The notes: generated by a model not told the origin, from the sequence alone. A DNA stretch of 64,000 nt from Atlantibacter hermannii (GCA_900635495.1 LR134136.1:2418001-2482000), one strand, 5' to 3'. Shown: positions 35,917 through 46,198, counted from the first letter of the stretch. A program made the numbers and translations.

Positions 35917-37252
35917 TCTTACGCAGCGGAAATCTGGATGACTTCCAGTCTGTCGGCGACAACGGGCAATCCGTATTTGATTCAGCGCTGCAAATTCGTG
36001 AAACCCTGCGTCTGCGCAAGCAGCCGCTGGTGGAGTATCTGGCAATTCCGCAACGTAATGATGATGGCGATCGCGTTGACTGGTATGCGCCGATGGAAGG
36101 CAAAGCGACCAGCTGGCTTGCCGCCAGCGACACCCAGCGAAAACAGGCGCGCCGCCTGCTTGAGAGCGCCTTCGCCAGCGCCAGCGCATTAAGCCAGCGT
36201 TGCCGCCAGAGTGATAAAACCGCGCTGGCCCACTTCGGTGCGCTGCTGGAAAAAGCGCTTCAGTTCCGGCCGCTAACCATGTCTGGGTGGTGGACGGCAA
36301 ACCGGTGATCACATTCTGGGGCTTCGTGAGCATTCATGAAGGCCTGCGTGACGATCTGCTGGCCTGTCTGAACGAGGTTGAACCTACCCCGCCGACCATC
36401 GAGGCCGTGCCGGAAGAAGAGCCTCCTGCGCCGATCATCAAACCGCAAATGAGCGAGCCGGACGCCCCGCTGTTAATGGCTGCCCCCGAACCGACGCTGC
36501 CGACACCAACACCGCCAGTTGAAGAAGTCAGCGAACCTGCGCCCGTGGTTCCACCTGCGCCGACGCCAGCGGCCACCCCTGCGCCGCGTCGCCGCAATGT
36601 TCTCTGGCTGCTGCCGGTCGCCGCTGCGGTAATCGCCGCCGTCGCCGTCCCGGCATTCTGGTACAGCCAGCAAAATCAGGTTGCCCCGGCTGTTGCCGCA
36701 GACAAAATCGCGGTAGTGCGGGCGCTGGAAGCCCCTGCGCCTGTCGCCGCAGAAGTGAAACCGGCGCCGCTGGTGGAAGCCCCGGCGTTGCCGCTGGTGC
36801 AGGCAAGCATCACCCAACCCGAACCGGCTGTCGCCCCGCAGCCCGCGTCTGCGCCTGCCGAAGAGACCCGGAATGCTATGATAATGGATGCCGGGCAGGT
36901 GAAAATCGGCTCGACCCGTTTTCTCAACGGAAGCTGGCGGGCCCAGGTGGCGTCCCGCGATCCCGTTACCGGCAAACCGCCGTCGCTGCGTTATGACATC
37001 AAAAACAACAAAGGCAGCGTACGCGTCACCCAGGGCGATAATGTTGTCTGCAGGGCCGAAGTCTTTTCCGGCCTGCACAGCAATGGCGAGCTGATGATTA
37101 AAACCCGCGGTAATGCGCGCTGCTCTGACGGTTCGCGTTACCCGCTGCCGGAAATTTCCTGTAAAGCGGGAGAGGGAAGCGTCGCGCAGTGCACCGCACG
37201 CTACGACGAAAAAACCCTGCTTCCTTTGACGTTTAAGAAAGCGAGCGCCTGA
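35904..37252 (+). pseudogene. srfA: SrfA, putative virulence factor, frame-disrupted
   Basis: GTG 35904 follows AGGA and opens AKTLLRSGNLDDFQSVGDNG, the SrfA N terminus. Residues about 1-140 are a soluble domain; then a Pro/Ala/Glu-rich linker, one transmembrane helix (LWLLPVAAAVIAAVAVPAFW), a second Pro/Ala-rich linker and a C-terminal domain with four cysteines likely on the far side of the membrane. One C is missing at CC 36266-36267; restoring it gives FPAANHVWVVDGKPVITFWG and 449 residues. First gene of srfABC, 4 bases before srfB. In Salmonella srfA-C were found as SsrB-regulated factors; the mechanism is unclear. Confidence 0.85.
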
Positions 37253-37256
37253 TCCT

Positions 37257-40244
37257 ATGCTGGCAAACCTGTGCGATTACCAACAAAACGTAGCCCTGAT
37301 TGAAAACAGCGGCATCCAGTTCCTCGACTTTGGTTTGACGCCGCAAGAGCCCCTCCACGGCGGGCGCTTCGTGCGTAAAACCGCCAACGGTCCGCTGCTG
37401 CGTCTCGACTATCTCGCCGCCAGCGATAAATTCGCCCTGCCCGCCCGCGACGGCGGTACGGCGGAGGTGGTGAAACCGGAAAGCGCCCATCTGCTGAGTT
37501 ACTCGCTGAGCGTACTGGACGGCGTCTGGCTGCCGGTGCCGGTGTTGCGTTTTAACCCGCCGCGCACCTTTACCACCGGGCCGGATAACTGGGCGCGGGT
37601 GCAGATCCGCCGCCTTGATGAGCCCGACAGCGCCGGGAATACCCACCGCGTAACGTTCGCTTTTGATACCCATCTCAGCGACGACGACACCGCTTCGCTG
37701 CTGGCGCCATCGCAATACGACGTCCGCAACGGCAGCCGTTTCGCACTCGCCTGGCGTGACGATGAAGTCGGCGATTTTCTCGATCACACCTGGGTTGACG
37801 GCTGGCTGCGTGAAAGCTTCAGCCAGTATCTGACGACGCATGAAAACCGCACCCAGGGCGACACCATCAGGGCGATGAAAAACTTCGAGTATCAGGCGCA
37901 CTGGCTCAACCTGCTCACCATGTTGGGCGAACAGCTCCATGTGCCGGAAATCAAAATAGTGACCGAAACGCTGATTACCAGCGCAATTCAGGTCGACCTG
38001 ATTCTGGATGTGGGCAATACCCATACCTGTGGGGTGATCATTGAAGATCACGGCGAAGCCAATGACGGCCTGCGCCAGACCATGGAGTTGCAGGTGCGTT
38101 CGCTGAGCGAACCCCAGTTTCTCAACTCGCCGCTGTTCACCAGCCGTCTTGAGTTCTCTCAGGCGCGCTTCGGCAAACAGCATTATTCGGTTGAAAGCGG
38201 CCGCGAGGACGCCTTCGTCTGGCCTTCCATCGTCCGGGTCGGCGACGAAGCCCGTAAGCTGGCGACTGAACGCCTCGGCAGTGAAGGCCACAGTGGGATC
38301 TCCAGTCCGCGTCGCTATCTGTGGGATGAAACCCCGTCCAGCCAGGCCTGGCGCTTTAGTTTACTGACGCCGAAAACCCAGCGTGAACCGCTGGCTACCG
38401 CCTGGCCGTTGATGAATCTGATGAACGATGAAGGCGAGCCGCTGTGGAAGCTCCCTGCCGACGAACGCCTGCCGGTGTTTTCGCCGCAGTACAGCCGCAG
38501 TTCGCTGATGACCCAAATGCTCTGCGAACTGCTGGCGCAGGCGCTGGTGCAAATCAACAGCGTCGCCAGCCGTCAGCGTATGGGATTCAGTAACTCGCCG
38601 CGTCAACTGCGCAACCTGATCCTGACGCTGCCATCCGCCATGCCGGGCCAGGAGCGGGAGATTTTCCGCCGCCGCATGCAGGAAGCTATCGCGCTGGTCT
38701 GGAAAGCGCTGGGCTGGCATCCGCAGGATGAAGATTTTGAAACCGCTCAGGGTAAGCGTCAGAGCCGCATTCCGGTTCCGCATATTCATATGGAGTGGGA
38801 CGAAGCCAGTTGCGGGCAACTGGTGTGGTTGTATAACGAAGCGATGGTGCATTTTCGCGGCCAGACGGAAGCCTGTTTTAAAAGCTTCGCCCGCAACGAC
38901 CGCCAGCCTGAACCAGGCGAAGCGCCGGGCCGTACCCTGCGCGTCGCGTCGATTGATATCGGCGGCGGCACCACCGATATGGCGATTACCCGTTACAGCC
39001 TTGATGACGGCGTTGGCAGCAACGTCAAAATTTCTCCGAACCTGCTCTTCCGCGAAGGGTTTAAAGTCGCCGGGGACGACCTGCTGCTGGATATCATTCA
39101 GCGCTGCGTTCTGCCTGCGCTTCAGGTGGATCTGCAAAAAGCGGGCGTGGCGGATGCCTCCGCGCTGCTGGGCACGCTGTTTGGCGATTCCGGCCGCATG
39201 GACACTCAGGCGATTTTGCGCCAGCAAACCACCCTGCAACTGTTGATGCCGCTGGGCCATGCGATTTTACAGGCCTGGGAGGAAAGCGACCCGGCCGATG
39301 AAATGGCAGGGCTCTACGCCAGCGTCGGGGATCTGCTGACCCGGCAGCCGAGCGTCAACGTGATGAACTACCTGAATCAGGCCATCGCGCTGGCACTGCC
39401 TGCCGACGCCAGCGCTTACGATCTGTTCGCCGCGCCGCTGCAGATCCGTTTCAGCGAACTTCAGGAACAAATGTTTGCCGGTAAATTCTCGCTCTGCGCG
39501 CCGTTGCATGCGCTGTGCGAAGTGATTTCCCATTACCGTTGTGACGTGTTGCTGGTCACCGGACGGCCGGGCTGTTTACCGGGCGTACAGGCGCTGATCC
39601 GCCACCTGCAACCGGTGCCGGTCAGCCGCATGGTGTGGCTGGAAAAATATGAAGTGCATGAATGGTATCCGTTCAGCAAGCAAGGCCGCGTGGGTAATCC
39701 TAAATCCACCGCCGCCGTCGGCGCGATGCTCTGCGCCCTCGCCCTGGATTTACGCCTGCCGCGCTTTAACTTCAAAGCGGCGGATATCGGCGCCTATTCC
39801 ACGGTGCGTTACCTTGGGGTGCTGGATAACGAAAGTAATATTCTGCGCGACGAAAATATCTGGTATCGCGATATCAACCTGGATAATCCTGGCGAAAAGC
39901 TCAACGCTAAACTGTACTTTCCGCTACGCGGCAACGTGACCCTCGGGTTCCGTCAGTTAGACAACGGACGCTGGCCCGCCACGCCGCTGTATACCGTGGC
40001 GGTGAATGCCACCTCGCTCGCCAAAGCCATCGCTGGCGACGGCGTGCTGAATGTGCGGCTGGCGCTGAACGGCGAAAAATCCCGTGCGCCGGAAGGTTTT
40101 ACCCTCGCGGAAGCCTGGCTTTCCGATGGGACCAAAGTGCCGGTTGAGCAACTGACGTTTAAACTGAATACCCTGGCGGACCGTCGCAGCAGCGGCAGCC
40201 ATTACTGGATTGATAGCGGGAGTGTGTACCTGAAATGTCTGTAA
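37257..40244 (+). CDS. srfB: SrfB, actin/Hsp70-like ATPase-fold virulence factor
   Basis: 995 residues. Two motifs of the actin/Hsp70 ATPase fold are visible: a phosphate-1 loop DVGNTHTCGVI starting at D251, and a phosphate-2 loop DIGGGTTDM at D567-M575. A late VTGRPGCLPGVQALI resembles the adenosine motif. The first 250 residues and the last 200 are outside this fold. No signal peptide, so cytosolic or at the inner face. It overlaps srfC by 10 bases. The sequence argues for a large ATPase scaffold rather than a secreted effector. Intact over 3 kb despite lesions in its neighbours. Confidence 0.9.
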   Translation: MLANLCDYQQNVALIENSGIQFLDFGLTPQEPLHGGRFVRKTANGPLLRLDYLAASDKFALPARDGGTAEVVKPESAHLLSYSLSVLDGVWLPVPVLRFNPPRTFTTGPDNWARVQIRRLDEPDSAGNTHRVTFAFDTHLSDDDTASLLAPSQYDVRNGSRFALAWRDDEVGDFLDHTWVDGWLRESFSQYLTTHENRTQGDTIRAMKNFEYQAHWLNLLTMLGEQLHVPEIKIVTETLITSAIQVDLILDVGNTHTCGVIIEDHGEANDGLRQTMELQVRSLSEPQFLNSPLFTSRLEFSQARFGKQHYSVESGREDAFVWPSIVRVGDEARKLATERLGSEGHSGISSPRRYLWDETPSSQAWRFSLLTPKTQREPLATAWPLMNLMNDEGEPLWKLPADERLPVFSPQYSRSSLMTQMLCELLAQALVQINSVASRQRMGFSNSPRQLRNLILTLPSAMPGQEREIFRRRMQEAIALVWKALGWHPQDEDFETAQGKRQSRIPVPHIHMEWDEASCGQLVWLYNEAMVHFRGQTEACFKSFARNDRQPEPGEAPGRTLRVASIDIGGGTTDMAITRYSLDDGVGSNVKISPNLLFREGFKVAGDDLLLDIIQRCVLPALQVDLQKAGVADASALLGTLFGDSGRMDTQAILRQQTTLQLLMPLGHAILQAWEESDPADEMAGLYASVGDLLTRQPSVNVMNYLNQAIALALPADASAYDLFAAPLQIRFSELQEQMFAGKFSLCAPLHALCEVISHYRCDVLLVTGRPGCLPGVQALIRHLQPVPVSRMVWLEKYEVHEWYPFSKQGRVGNPKSTAAVGAMLCALALDLRLPRFNFKAADIGAYSTVRYLGVLDNESNILRDENIWYRDINLDNPGEKLNAKLYFPLRGNVTLGFRQLDNGRWPATPLYTVAVNATSLAKAIAGDGVLNVRLALNGEKSRAPEGFTLAEAWLSDGTKVPVEQLTFKLNTLADRRSSGSHYWIDSGSVYLKCL

Positions 40245-42397
40245 CTTCCTCCCTTCCGGCGCTGGAAAACTGGCTGGCGCAGGCGCGTAAGCGTTCGGCG
40301 CTGTTGGATGCGCAGGCCAGCGCGCTTCAACTCGCCCTTGCCCGCGTAAACGCCAAAGCACAGGCGTTACAAGACCAGGCCGCAGCCCCGCGTACGCTCG
40401 CGCTGTGCGGCGCGGGCCAGGCCAGCAAAGCCTTTTTATTAAGCGCCCTGTGCGGCAGTGAACAGGGCCGATTACCGGTTACGCCGGGCAAACATCTTGA
40501 TTATCTGGCGCACATCAACCCGGGTCATAACGCCACGGCCATGGCGCTGCGTTTTACCTCCCGCCCGGCGATCAGCGACGCCTTTCCGCTGACGTTACGC
40601 CTGTTCAGCGAAGCGGAGCTGGTGACGCTGTTTATTGCGCACTACCACCAACAGCCCCATCCGCGTGGTCTGGATGACGCGCTGCTGCGCAAGCGGCTTG
40701 ATGAACTTCAGCCGTTACGCCAGCCGATGGCCGATGGCGCGATCACCACCGCCAGCCTGGCGACGATTGTCGACGGGTTTACCCGACGCGTCGGCGCACG
40801 CGCCCGTACGGTACAAATGGACACCTGGCACCGGTTCGCCACGCTGATCCCGCATCTTAGCCTCAGCGAACGCAGCCAGCTTTATGCTCTGCTGTGGGGC
40901 GATCAGCGCGAGTTAACCGCCCAGTGGTTCGCCCTGGCGGAAACCCTGCAACTGCTCGGCCATCACGCGCATATCGCCGCGCCGCTCAGCCTGCTGGTGG
41001 ACAATTTTTCCCTGCCGGAAGAGGGTTTCCTGTTGTGCGAACATCAGGAAGGCACGACGGCACGCGATGTGCTGGTCTGCGCCATTGACGGCGACACGCT
41101 GCAACCGGCGCTGAGCGTATCGGTCAGCCAGCTGGCGCTGTTGTGTGCTGAACTGGTGCTGCCGCTGGAGAATCCGTGTGCGCTGGGCGATGTGGATCTG
41201 CTGGATGTGCCTGCCCCCGCCTGTAGCGCTGCCGCGCCGCTATGGCAAACCAAGCGCGCTTTTCTTCTCGAACGCTACCGTCAACAGGCCGGTATTGATT
41301 TACTGGTAATTTGCGGCGCAACCCCTGACCGCATTTCCACGCCTTCCGTTGCCCGCACGCTACTGCGCTGGGTGGACGACACGCACCCGGTCCAGGAAGA
41401 CACGCTGCCGGGCCTGGTCTGGGCCATCACGCCTGGCGACGGACGTTTTAGCGGCGAACAACATCTGGATGACGGCGTACAGCGTTTGCTGGGCAAGCCG
41501 GGCCAGCGCTGGGGCACACTTCAGGCACTGGACAGCCGCAGCCTGCCGCGCCTGTTGGAATGGTTATCCGAAGCGCTGAGTATGACGCGCCGGACGAAGC
41601 GTCATGCGGTTCAGCAACAGCGGCTACGTCAGACGCTGGTGGAAACGTTCGCACATTACCACAGTGACAATGCCGCAGCGGCGGAAGCGGAGCCCTCCAT
41701 TCGCGCCCTGCAACGCCAGGCGTCACGCCACGGCGATATTCTGGCGGCACTGCTGCCGTCGGTCGCCACCTTGCAGGCACTGTGTGACAGCCCGGATGCC
41801 GCGCCGGTTACCCGCGCACAGGGGTTGTTTGACCAGCATATCGATTTGTTCGCCGAGCCGCTGATCGCCAGCGAGCAATCAGGCACCGATCAGGGTTCGC
41901 TCGCGACGCGTACCCACCAGCTCTGGATCAACCATGTACGCCAGTGGAGCCAACAGCCGGAGCAGGCGCGTCTGCTGGATCTCGAACCTTCGGTACTGGT
42001 CTGGCTGGGCGAAACGCTGATCGTGGCGAGCTATCGCCTGAAGCTCGATGCTCAACTGGAAAAAATTGCCGGAGAAGAAGGCGTTTGCGGTGCGCTGCTG
42101 TACGCCGGATTAGGCAATTTCATCACCTGGCTTGGGGTAAATGATTTACCGGTCGAGGCGCGTCCCGCCAGCCGGGTCAACGCCGGACAGCCGGTTTTTG
42201 CGCCGCAGCCAGGCTGCAATACCCGTCTGACCAAACTCAGCGAACAACCGGCGCATGCCGCGACGGGCTATGTCTATGACTGGCTGGTCACGCTGTACCA
42301 TCTGGCACGGGGCAATCAGGGCTATCAGCATCCGCAGGCGGTTACCGCCCAGGATAAGCAGGCGCTGGTGGAAATCGTGTCCACATTATCGTATTAA
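40235..42397 (+). CDS. srfC: SrfC, putative virulence factor with degenerate P-loop
   Basis: 720 residues. An N-terminal coiled-coil-like stretch (LDAQASALQLALARVNAKAQ) is followed by LALCGAGQASKAFLLSALCG at residues 55-74, where a Walker A-like loop has Ser in place of the second Gly (GAGQASKA). The rest is helical, resembling dynamin-like or GTPase-like SrfC family proteins. DIDLL-type and VWAITPGDG segments may be the Walker B and base-recognition regions, but this is uncertain. It is last in srfABC and is followed by a terminator. Cytosolic; partner of SrfA and SrfB by context. Confidence 0.88.
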   Translation: MSVTSSLPALENWLAQARKRSALLDAQASALQLALARVNAKAQALQDQAAAPRTLALCGAGQASKAFLLSALCGSEQGRLPVTPGKHLDYLAHINPGHNATAMALRFTSRPAISDAFPLTLRLFSEAELVTLFIAHYHQQPHPRGLDDALLRKRLDELQPLRQPMADGAITTASLATIVDGFTRRVGARARTVQMDTWHRFATLIPHLSLSERSQLYALLWGDQRELTAQWFALAETLQLLGHHAHIAAPLSLLVDNFSLPEEGFLLCEHQEGTTARDVLVCAIDGDTLQPALSVSVSQLALLCAELVLPLENPCALGDVDLLDVPAPACSAAAPLWQTKRAFLLERYRQQAGIDLLVICGATPDRISTPSVARTLLRWVDDTHPVQEDTLPGLVWAITPGDGRFSGEQHLDDGVQRLLGKPGQRWGTLQALDSRSLPRLLEWLSEALSMTRRTKRHAVQQQRLRQTLVETFAHYHSDNAAAAEAEPSIRALQRQASRHGDILAALLPSVATLQALCDSPDAAPVTRAQGLFDQHIDLFAEPLIASEQSGTDQGSLATRTHQLWINHVRQWSQQPEQARLLDLEPSVLVWLGETLIVASYRLKLDAQLEKIAGEEGVCGALLYAGLGNFITWLGVNDLPVEARPASRVNAGQPVFAPQPGCNTRLTKLSEQPAHAATGYVYDWLVTLYHLARGNQGYQHPQAVTAQDKQALVEIVSTLSY

Positions 42398-42407
42398 CCG
42401 CAATGAC

Positions 42408-42433
42408 GGGCTGGCAGATTGTCAGCCCGTTTC
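42408..42433 (+). terminator. Terminator of the srfABC operon
   Basis: GGGCTGGCA and TGTCAGCCC form a 9-bp stem with one G-U pair and a GAT loop, followed by GTTTC. It lies 11 bases past srfC. Confidence 0.65.
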
Positions 42434-42634
42434 GCATCAAAGTGCGGCTTTTTAGTCACCGGTTTCGCCATACGCATAAATATAAAATATAACAACAAGC
42501 AACATATTTAATTATTCTATTAATTATGATTTGGAAATAGTTATTTTCTGTTTAGCCTCCCCGCATCCATTGACCGGTCAATTCCCACAAGCGTAGTATT
42601 TCACGGCGCGACGCTGACCTCTCATGGATGAACA

Positions 42635-44005
42635 ATGAATCTTTTCTCACCCGAGTTTATTCTCTTTTTTTTGACGTTATTTTTCGGATATTGGCTTATT
42701 TCACCCTGGCCCCGCTTGCAAAATTTATTATTGTTATGCAGTAGTTATATTTTTGTATGCCAGGCATCGCCCCTCTTTGCCAGCATTCTTCTGGTGTGGA
42801 GTCTGGTTATCCATGGGATAGCTTTATCCGCAAACAGGGGGTTACCCGGCAAAGGGGCCATCGCATTAACCTGGTTGCTGGTGGTGGCGATGTTCGTGAT
42901 ATTTAAATATTACGGTGCCATCCGCGAAGCGCTTATTTTACCCGTCGACTTACCCGTCCTGAACATTTTGATGCCGCTGGGGCTCTCCTTTTATCTTTTT
43001 AATTCTGTCAGCTACGTTGTGTCTGTCGCCAAAAAGCAAATCGAACCGCCCGCTCTTTTAGACGCCCTGCTCTATATGAGCTTCTTCCCGACGCTGGTCG
43101 CCGGTCCCATCAACCGCGCCACGCAGCTTCTGCCTCAGCTGGCGAACGCTCTGCCACGCAGCTTACGGGAAAAGAAACGTGCGTTCCTGTTAATCACCTT
43201 AGCGATTATCAAGATATTTTTCCTCAGCGCGGTGTTGGATGAGAATTATGTGTCCAGTGTCTTTAGCGCGCCGCAGGATTATGACAGCACGACCAACCTT
43301 ATTGCGGTATATGCATGGGCATGGCACATCTATTTTAATTTCTCCGGCTATACCCATCTTGTGACGGCAATATCCCTGTTGCTGGGTATCCAGATTGCCC
43401 GAAATTTTGATCATCCTTATGTTGCCTCCAACCCGGAAAATTTCTGGAAGCGCTGGCATATTAGCCTGTCAGAATTTATTAAGGATTATATTTATATTCC
43501 GCTTGGCGGGAATCGCTGTGGCTGGTTGCGGGCGCAATTTAACCTGTTCGCGGCCATGACATTATCGGGGATCTGGCATGGCGCGGGATATAATTTTATT
43601 GTCTGGGGCATGCTTCATGGTCTGGGGCTGATTGTTTATAAAGGAATAAAAAAGCTCTCGCCATTTAAAACATCGACCCTGTTCTCCCGCACGGTGGGTC
43701 GTATTATCACCTTTCATTTTATCTGCTTTACCTGGGTATTTTTCCGCGCGGCGGACTGGAATACGGCATGGGTCATAATAACCCACATCAGCCATATTAC
43801 CGACTGGACGCTTAACCTCCCTTTTATTCTTTTCAATGCCGTGCTGATTTTTTATCCCGCGCTGATCGCGTTAAGAACGCGGCTGGCAACGGCCTGTCGC
43901 GATCTCGAATGGTACTGGATGCCGGTTCCGGTTGGCGTCACGCTCGCTGTCGCCTTTTTCTTTGCCCCAGCCGGGATCCCGGGAGTGATTTATGCCGCGT
44001 TCTGA
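42635..44005 (+). CDS. MBOAT-family membrane O-acyltransferase (AlgI/DltB-like)
   Basis: 456 residues with about ten membrane helices. The MBOAT signature FWKRWHISLSEFIKDYIYIPLGG is followed by the catalytic histidine H315 in LSGIWHGAGYNFIVWG. This family passes acyl groups across the inner membrane to a periplasmic acceptor, as in alginate (AlgI), cellulose (WssH) or teichoic acid (DltB) modification. The next two genes encode SGNH hydrolase-like proteins, each overlapping its predecessor by 14 bases, so the three form one coupled operon. The polymer acceptor is unknown. The gene is AT-richer than srfABC. Confidence 0.9.
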   Translation: MNLFSPEFILFFLTLFFGYWLISPWPRLQNLLLLCSSYIFVCQASPLFASILLVWSLVIHGIALSANRGLPGKGAIALTWLLVVAMFVIFKYYGAIREALILPVDLPVLNILMPLGLSFYLFNSVSYVVSVAKKQIEPPALLDALLYMSFFPTLVAGPINRATQLLPQLANALPRSLREKKRAFLLITLAIIKIFFLSAVLDENYVSSVFSAPQDYDSTTNLIAVYAWAWHIYFNFSGYTHLVTAISLLLGIQIARNFDHPYVASNPENFWKRWHISLSEFIKDYIYIPLGGNRCGWLRAQFNLFAAMTLSGIWHGAGYNFIVWGMLHGLGLIVYKGIKKLSPFKTSTLFSRTVGRIITFHFICFTWVFFRAADWNTAWVIITHISHITDWTLNLPFILFNAVLIFYPALIALRTRLATACRDLEWYWMPVPVGVTLAVAFFFAPAGIPGVIYAAF

Positions 44006-45020
44006 TTACCTGACCAATCTGGTCAACGTTTTCCGGTCGTTCTACATTCTGCTGTTAAGCGCCCTCGCGCTGGTGTGGTTTTATCAACATTCCCTCGCGA
44101 CCTGGTGGCAGCTCACCTATCACGAACCTTGCCCCTGGTCGCAACTCTCTTTAACCGGCTGGACCAAGGGCGATGCATTAATGCGGGCTTCCCTGAGCGC
44201 AAAAGAGGCTTTTGTCGCATCATTTACCGAAGCGCCGGAACAGGAAGCGGTTGTACCGGCAGCGCCGCCGCCCTGGCCGCCACTCACCGGCAAATTACCC
44301 CTGATGATGGCTGGCCCGGGATCGCCCGCGGCGGTCAGCGCCTCCGCGCCCACTGACGAAACAATCCATACCGCCACGCTTAACCAGAACCAACGCGTCT
44401 TGTTTATCGGCGATTCAATGATGGAAGGCGTCGCGCCTCATGCGATGAAAATGCTTAACGAACGTTATCAGGTGCGCAGCATTAACCTGAGCAAGCGCAG
44501 CACGGGGCTCGCCTATCCTTCCGCCTTTAACTGGCCGAAGGCCGTTAAAGAGGCGCTGGACAAACCTGACAATATTGGCGTGATGGTGGTGTTTCTCGGC
44601 CCCAACGACCCGTGGGCGATGCCGGGCGAGCAACGTGGTCAGTGGCTGACGTTCCGGTCTCAGGAATGGGAAACGAGTTACCGCAGTCGAATTCGCAGCA
44701 TTATTGATGAAGCGAAGCAGCATCATGTGGCGGTGATCTGGATTTCACCGCCCAATATGCGGCGCAGTGAGTTAAACAGCGGCATGGCTTATCTCAGGAC
44801 GTTATATGCCTCGGAAGCCGAAACCGCGCACTGCATTTATCTCTCTGGCAACAGCATCCTGGGCTATAGCGACACACAATATGATGACTACCGCGATATT
44901 GACGGCCACCGTCTGCGCCTGCGTAGCGGCGATGGCACGCACTTTACGCCTCAGGGACAAAAAATGATTGCTGAACGAATTCTGGCTTCAATTCAGGTGG
45001 TGGTTCATGAAAATAACTAA
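43992..45020 (+). CDS. Membrane-anchored SGNH/DUF459 acyl-transfer protein
   Basis: 342 residues. An N-terminal signal anchor (SFYILLLSALALVWFYQ) and a Pro/Ala-rich linker lead to a periplasmic SGNH domain. Block I GDSM has nucleophile S142, block III is in GPNDPW, and D314/H317 complete the triad in GDGTHFTPQG. Topology and operon place match AlgJ/WssI-type partners that hand the acyl group from the MBOAT protein to the polymer. DUF459 is the closest family I can name. It overlaps the MBOAT gene and the next gene by 14 bases each. Confidence 0.82.
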   Translation: MPRSDYLTNLVNVFRSFYILLLSALALVWFYQHSLATWWQLTYHEPCPWSQLSLTGWTKGDALMRASLSAKEAFVASFTEAPEQEAVVPAAPPPWPPLTGKLPLMMAGPGSPAAVSASAPTDETIHTATLNQNQRVLFIGDSMMEGVAPHAMKMLNERYQVRSINLSKRSTGLAYPSAFNWPKAVKEALDKPDNIGVMVVFLGPNDPWAMPGEQRGQWLTFRSQEWETSYRSRIRSIIDEAKQHHVAVIWISPPNMRRSELNSGMAYLRTLYASEAETAHCIYLSGNSILGYSDTQYDDYRDIDGHRLRLRSGDGTHFTPQGQKMIAERILASIQVVVHENN

Positions 45021-46189
45021 GTACCTTAGCGTGGTCTCGCTGTGCTGGCTGATGTCGAGCTGTGTTGAACCGGTAAAAACGCCGGTGAAGACAGCGCCCT
45101 TCACCGCCGAAAATCGGGGTGAGCTGGTGGACTATGGCGATCCGGCGCTGAGCGCCTTTAAAACCAAACTGGCGCAAAGCCGCGACCGGAAAATTCACAT
45201 TTTTCAGTTAGGGGATTCCCATACCGCGGCAGATTTGATGAGTGGCGCACTGCGTGAACATTTCCAGCAACAATACGGCGACGGCGGCGTGGGGTTTATC
45301 AGCCCACTGGCGATCCCGGGCAACCGTTACGCCAGCGTGCGTTTTACCCGTGACAGCGGCTGGTCGGTGATCACCAGCCGTAAAACCAGCGGGCAGCCGT
45401 TCACGCTGGGCGGAAATATCGCACTACCGGACCCGCGACGGTAATCAGGCCGCGATTCAAGTCAGCGACGGACAAGGCCCGTTGCAGATCCAGGCGCTGT
45501 ATCGCGCGAGCGGCGATGGTCAACTGACCCTGCAAAATGTTGCCCATCCTTTATCGTCCACGCAGGGTGAATGGCGTTTCTCGCCCGCATGGCGGGTTGC
45601 CTCGCCGGTAAGTTTCTCCCTTGCCCCCCAGGGGCAGGCTGAGCTGGCCGGGTGGATGCTGACGCGCCCTGGCGGCGGCATGGTGCTGTCGGCAGCCGGG
45701 ATCAACGGCGCACAACTATCGATGCTGAATAAATGGCAGGCGACCTGGCGCGACACGCTGGCCCAATTACAACCGGATATGGTGATCCTGGCTTATGGCA
45801 CCAACGAGGCGTTTAATAACGATCTGGATATTGCCGCATATCGGGCGTTGTTAACTGAACAGATCAGGGCACTGCGCAATCAGTTACCGGAAAGCGTCAT
45901 TATGCTGGTTGGACCGGGCAGCAGCATCATGCATAAACAGGCGTCCCGCTGTGCGGACAGAGAACCGGCAAATCTCGCTGCGGTCATCGCCACGCAACGC
46001 GATGTGGCCCGCCAGGAACACGTCCTGTTCTGGAACTGGTACGGTTTTATGGGCGGTGCCTGTAGCATCGATAACTGGGCGGCTCGCGGCCTGGCAAAAA
46101 ATGACCGGGTGCATCTGACGCCGGAAGGCTATCAGGCCAGCGCGGACGCGCTGTGGCAGCAACTAAGCAATTTACTTCGTTCCGAATAA
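45007..46189 (+). pseudogene. SGNH-family lipoprotein, frame-disrupted
   Basis: ATG 45007 begins a lipoprotein signal with lipobox LMSSC (lipidated C19). The SGNH domain has the nucleophile S71 in FQLGDSHTAADLM, ILAYGTNEAF and the closing DRVHLTPEGY. One base is missing near 45420-45424; restored, the frame continues as RDGNQAAIQVSDGQG, giving about 394 residues. It is the third member of the acylation operon. Two SGNH proteins with one MBOAT recalls alginate and cellulose acetylation machines. Loss of frame is probably technical. Confidence 0.78.
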
Positions 46190-46198
46190 TGCCGTCAG

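Noticed and set aside
36473..37078. Long minus-strand frames inside srfA
   Set aside because: Shadows produced by the Pro/Ala-rich GC-biased linkers of srfA; composition is unlike any protein family.
38361..39260. Minus-strand 299-codon frame inside srfB
   Set aside because: Antisense shadow of a strongly supported gene (srfB with ATPase motifs); no ribosome site.
35904..42397. srfABC as a phage-defence system
   Set aside because: ATPase and P-loop parts are suggestive, but no nuclease or other effector domain is visible and no defence genes adjoin; not supported by sequence alone.
42398..42634. Searched for a polysaccharide synthase or acetyl donor gene beside the acylation operon
   Set aside because: The gap holds only the srfABC terminator and a promoter region; no such gene lies in the neighbourhood.
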